Shown here: positions 12,449 through 13,426 of the stretch, one piece after another | Position numbering within the stretch: position 1 is the first letter of the stretch | How the letters are laid out: each line of letters starts with the position of its first letter | NCBI GenBank assembly: GCA_029784795.1 | Contig: JAFMAW010000014.1 | Location: 1 to 13,426 of the forward strand | Direction of reading: 5' to 3' | Source: Nitrososphaerota archaeon | GTDB lineage: Archaea; Thermoproteota; Nitrososphaeria; Nitrososphaerales; UBA183 | DNA length: 13,426 bases | The notes under the pieces: model-generated | The model's database searches: none | Seen by the model: the letters and a program-made list of their open reading frames with translations, nothing else | Told to the model about the DNA's origin: nothing | Program-made: the position numbers and the translations under genes

Positions 12449-12607
12449 AACACAGCGCTGGTTTTCCGAAACTTCTAACAAACCACTGGCATTAATGTAT
12501 GACCCACACCTAAGCCACGGCTAAACTGAAATAAACACCAATCGGCCCCGAACACCACGACATGCTACCTTATCTACTCGAAATAACAGACGGATGGGTG
12601 AGCAAGG

Positions 12608-12868
12608 TTGGGTAGAAGACGCAAGAAGACCCTCCGAATGGTCCACAAAACCCTCCCGAAAGTATTCGCCTGCCCCAAATGCGGTCTGATTTCCATCCGC
12701 ATCACATCTGAGCAGGACGAGCCATCACAGGATTTCGTGTTCCGCGTCACATGTGGCAACCCCAACTGTCCTCTCCACGCAGGCCGGGAACTGAGATACT
12801 CAACAAAGAGGGCCGACATAGACGTCTACAACACATTCGTCGACGACTATGCCAAAGCCGGGGTCTGA
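12608..12868 (+). CDS. Elf1-family zinc-ribbon transcription elongation factor homologue, 86 aa
   Basis: Starts MGRRRKKTLRM, the basic GRRR(K/R)K tail diagnostic of Elf1 proteins. CPKC (Cys22-Cys25) and CGNPNC (about Cys50-Cys55) follow as the four ligands of a zinc ribbon, then an acidic C-terminus (DIDVYNTFVDDY). Elf1 travels with RNA polymerase through chromatin in eukaryotes; archaeal homologues are assumed to act likewise. The only in-frame start is TTG 12608, and a stop (TGA 12599) lies just upstream, so the N-terminus is fixed. The last 20 nt overlap the next gene's start, implying coupled translation. Confidence 0.85.
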   Translation: MGRRRKKTLRMVHKTLPKVFACPKCGLISIRITSEQDEPSQDFVFRVTCGNPNCPLHAGRELRYSTKRADIDVYNTFVDDYAKAGV

Positions 12869-13426
12869 CTTGTTCGAGCTGGGCCCGGTAGAGAGACGCC
12901 TTACCGATGAGACGAAGAAGCACCCTATCTGCGCAGCGCTGATTGACCCAGAGGACTTCGATCCGAAACAGGCGGCCGAGACCGCCAGGAAGTCAATCAA
13001 GGCTGGGGTTTCTTTGATTCTGGTGGGCGGGTCCACCCTGGCGAGCCAAGGAAGGCTGGATGACGTGGTAAAGGAGATTAAGAGTCACATGCAACGTGAC
13101 AAGTCACAAGTTCCCATCGTGCTTTTCCCAGGAAACATCACAGGAGTATCACGTTTCGCAGACGCCATTCTGTTTAGTTCTCTCCTTAATTCGACCAACC
13201 CATACTTCATCATAGGGGCCCAGGCATTGGGTGCCGTCGAGGTGTACAAGAGCAAGATCGAAAGCATCCCGATGGCCTACCTGGTGTTCGGCAACAACAG
13301 CACCACCAGCTTCATCGGCCAAGTCAACCCCATACCCGCGTCGAAGCCGAACCTCGCCGTGATCTATGCGCTGGCGGCCAAATATCTCGGGATGAGGACC
13401 CTCTATCTCGAGGCGGGGAGCGGCTC
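12849..13426 (+). CDS. Geranylgeranylglyceryl phosphate synthase (GGGPS), 5' 192 codons, cut by window end
   Basis: Makes the first ether bond of archaeal lipids by joining geranylgeranyl diphosphate to sn-glycerol-1-phosphate (EC 2.5.1.41). TIM-barrel motifs in order: CAALIDPEDF, LILVGGSTLAS, PIVLFPGN, ADAILFSSLLNSTNPYFIIG then AQ, YLVFGNNSTTSFIGQVNPIP and YLGMRTLYLEAGSG at the right edge. The C-terminal phosphate-binding part is missing only because the window ends. ATG 12849 overlaps elf1 by 20 nt; TTG 12870, one base after the elf1 stop, is an alternative start seven residues in. The Elf1-GGGPS pairing ties the transcript to core functions. Confidence 0.95.
   Translation, partial: MPKPGSDLFELGPVERRLTDETKKHPICAALIDPEDFDPKQAAETARKSIKAGVSLILVGGSTLASQGRLDDVVKEIKSHMQRDKSQVPIVLFPGNITGVSRFADAILFSSLLNSTNPYFIIGAQALGAVEVYKSKIESIPMAYLVFGNNSTTSFIGQVNPIPASKPNLAVIYALAAKYLGMRTLYLEAGSG

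Overview
The window reads as chromosomal DNA of a G+C-rich archaeon, most likely Thermoproteota (TACK), perhaps near the Nitrososphaeria/Bathyarchaeia side. The lineage is inferred from protein style, not proven. Archaeal evidence: Alba, a multi-OB replication protein A, an Elf1-type zinc ribbon, geranylgeranylglyceryl phosphate synthase (ether lipids), three tRNA genes interrupted by introns (two with clear bulge-helix-bulge junctions), TATA boxes about 25-30 nt before start codons (leaderless mRNAs) and frequent TTG/GTG starts.

Layout. (1) 1-683: an unrecognised 224-aa ORF, open to the left edge. (2) 704-5210: a segment bounded by a perfect 17-bp direct repeat of the 3' end of tRNA-Pro(CGG), the signature of integration at a tRNA gene. 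It holds an AsnC-like remnant, a CsoR/RcnR-family regulator divergent from an NRAMP-related transporter (5' end frameshifted), a 56-aa one-TM protein, a soluble PRC-MgtE_N-CBS protein, and a decayed gene of the AAA-associated C-terminal-domain type. No integrase is visible. (3) 5194-9085: core genes: intron-bearing tRNA-Pro, alba, a class III aminotransferase followed 2 nt later by RPA, a tiny membrane ORF, then convergent tRNA-Met(CAU), probably with two introns, and tRNA-Thr(GGU) with a 14-nt intron. (4) 9380-10147: a SAM methyltransferase gene with two frameshifts. (5) 10119-12414: three leftward genes for DNA-binding-type proteins, one anchored in the membrane. A 510-bp gap at 10518-11027 is dense in repeats and palindromes. 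(6) 12608-end: Elf1 overlapping the start of GGGP synthase, which runs off the window.

The best candidate for an under-described system is the metal island: a non-canonical SLC11/NRAMP transporter, likely for Mg2+, beside a detached MgtE-like cytosolic sensor, a small membrane partner and a metal-sensor-type repressor lacking the usual metal ligands. The second is the repeat-rich gap at 10.5-11.0 kb. Several genes carry frameshifts, some in homopolymers, so local sequence error must be excluded before calling them pseudogenes.
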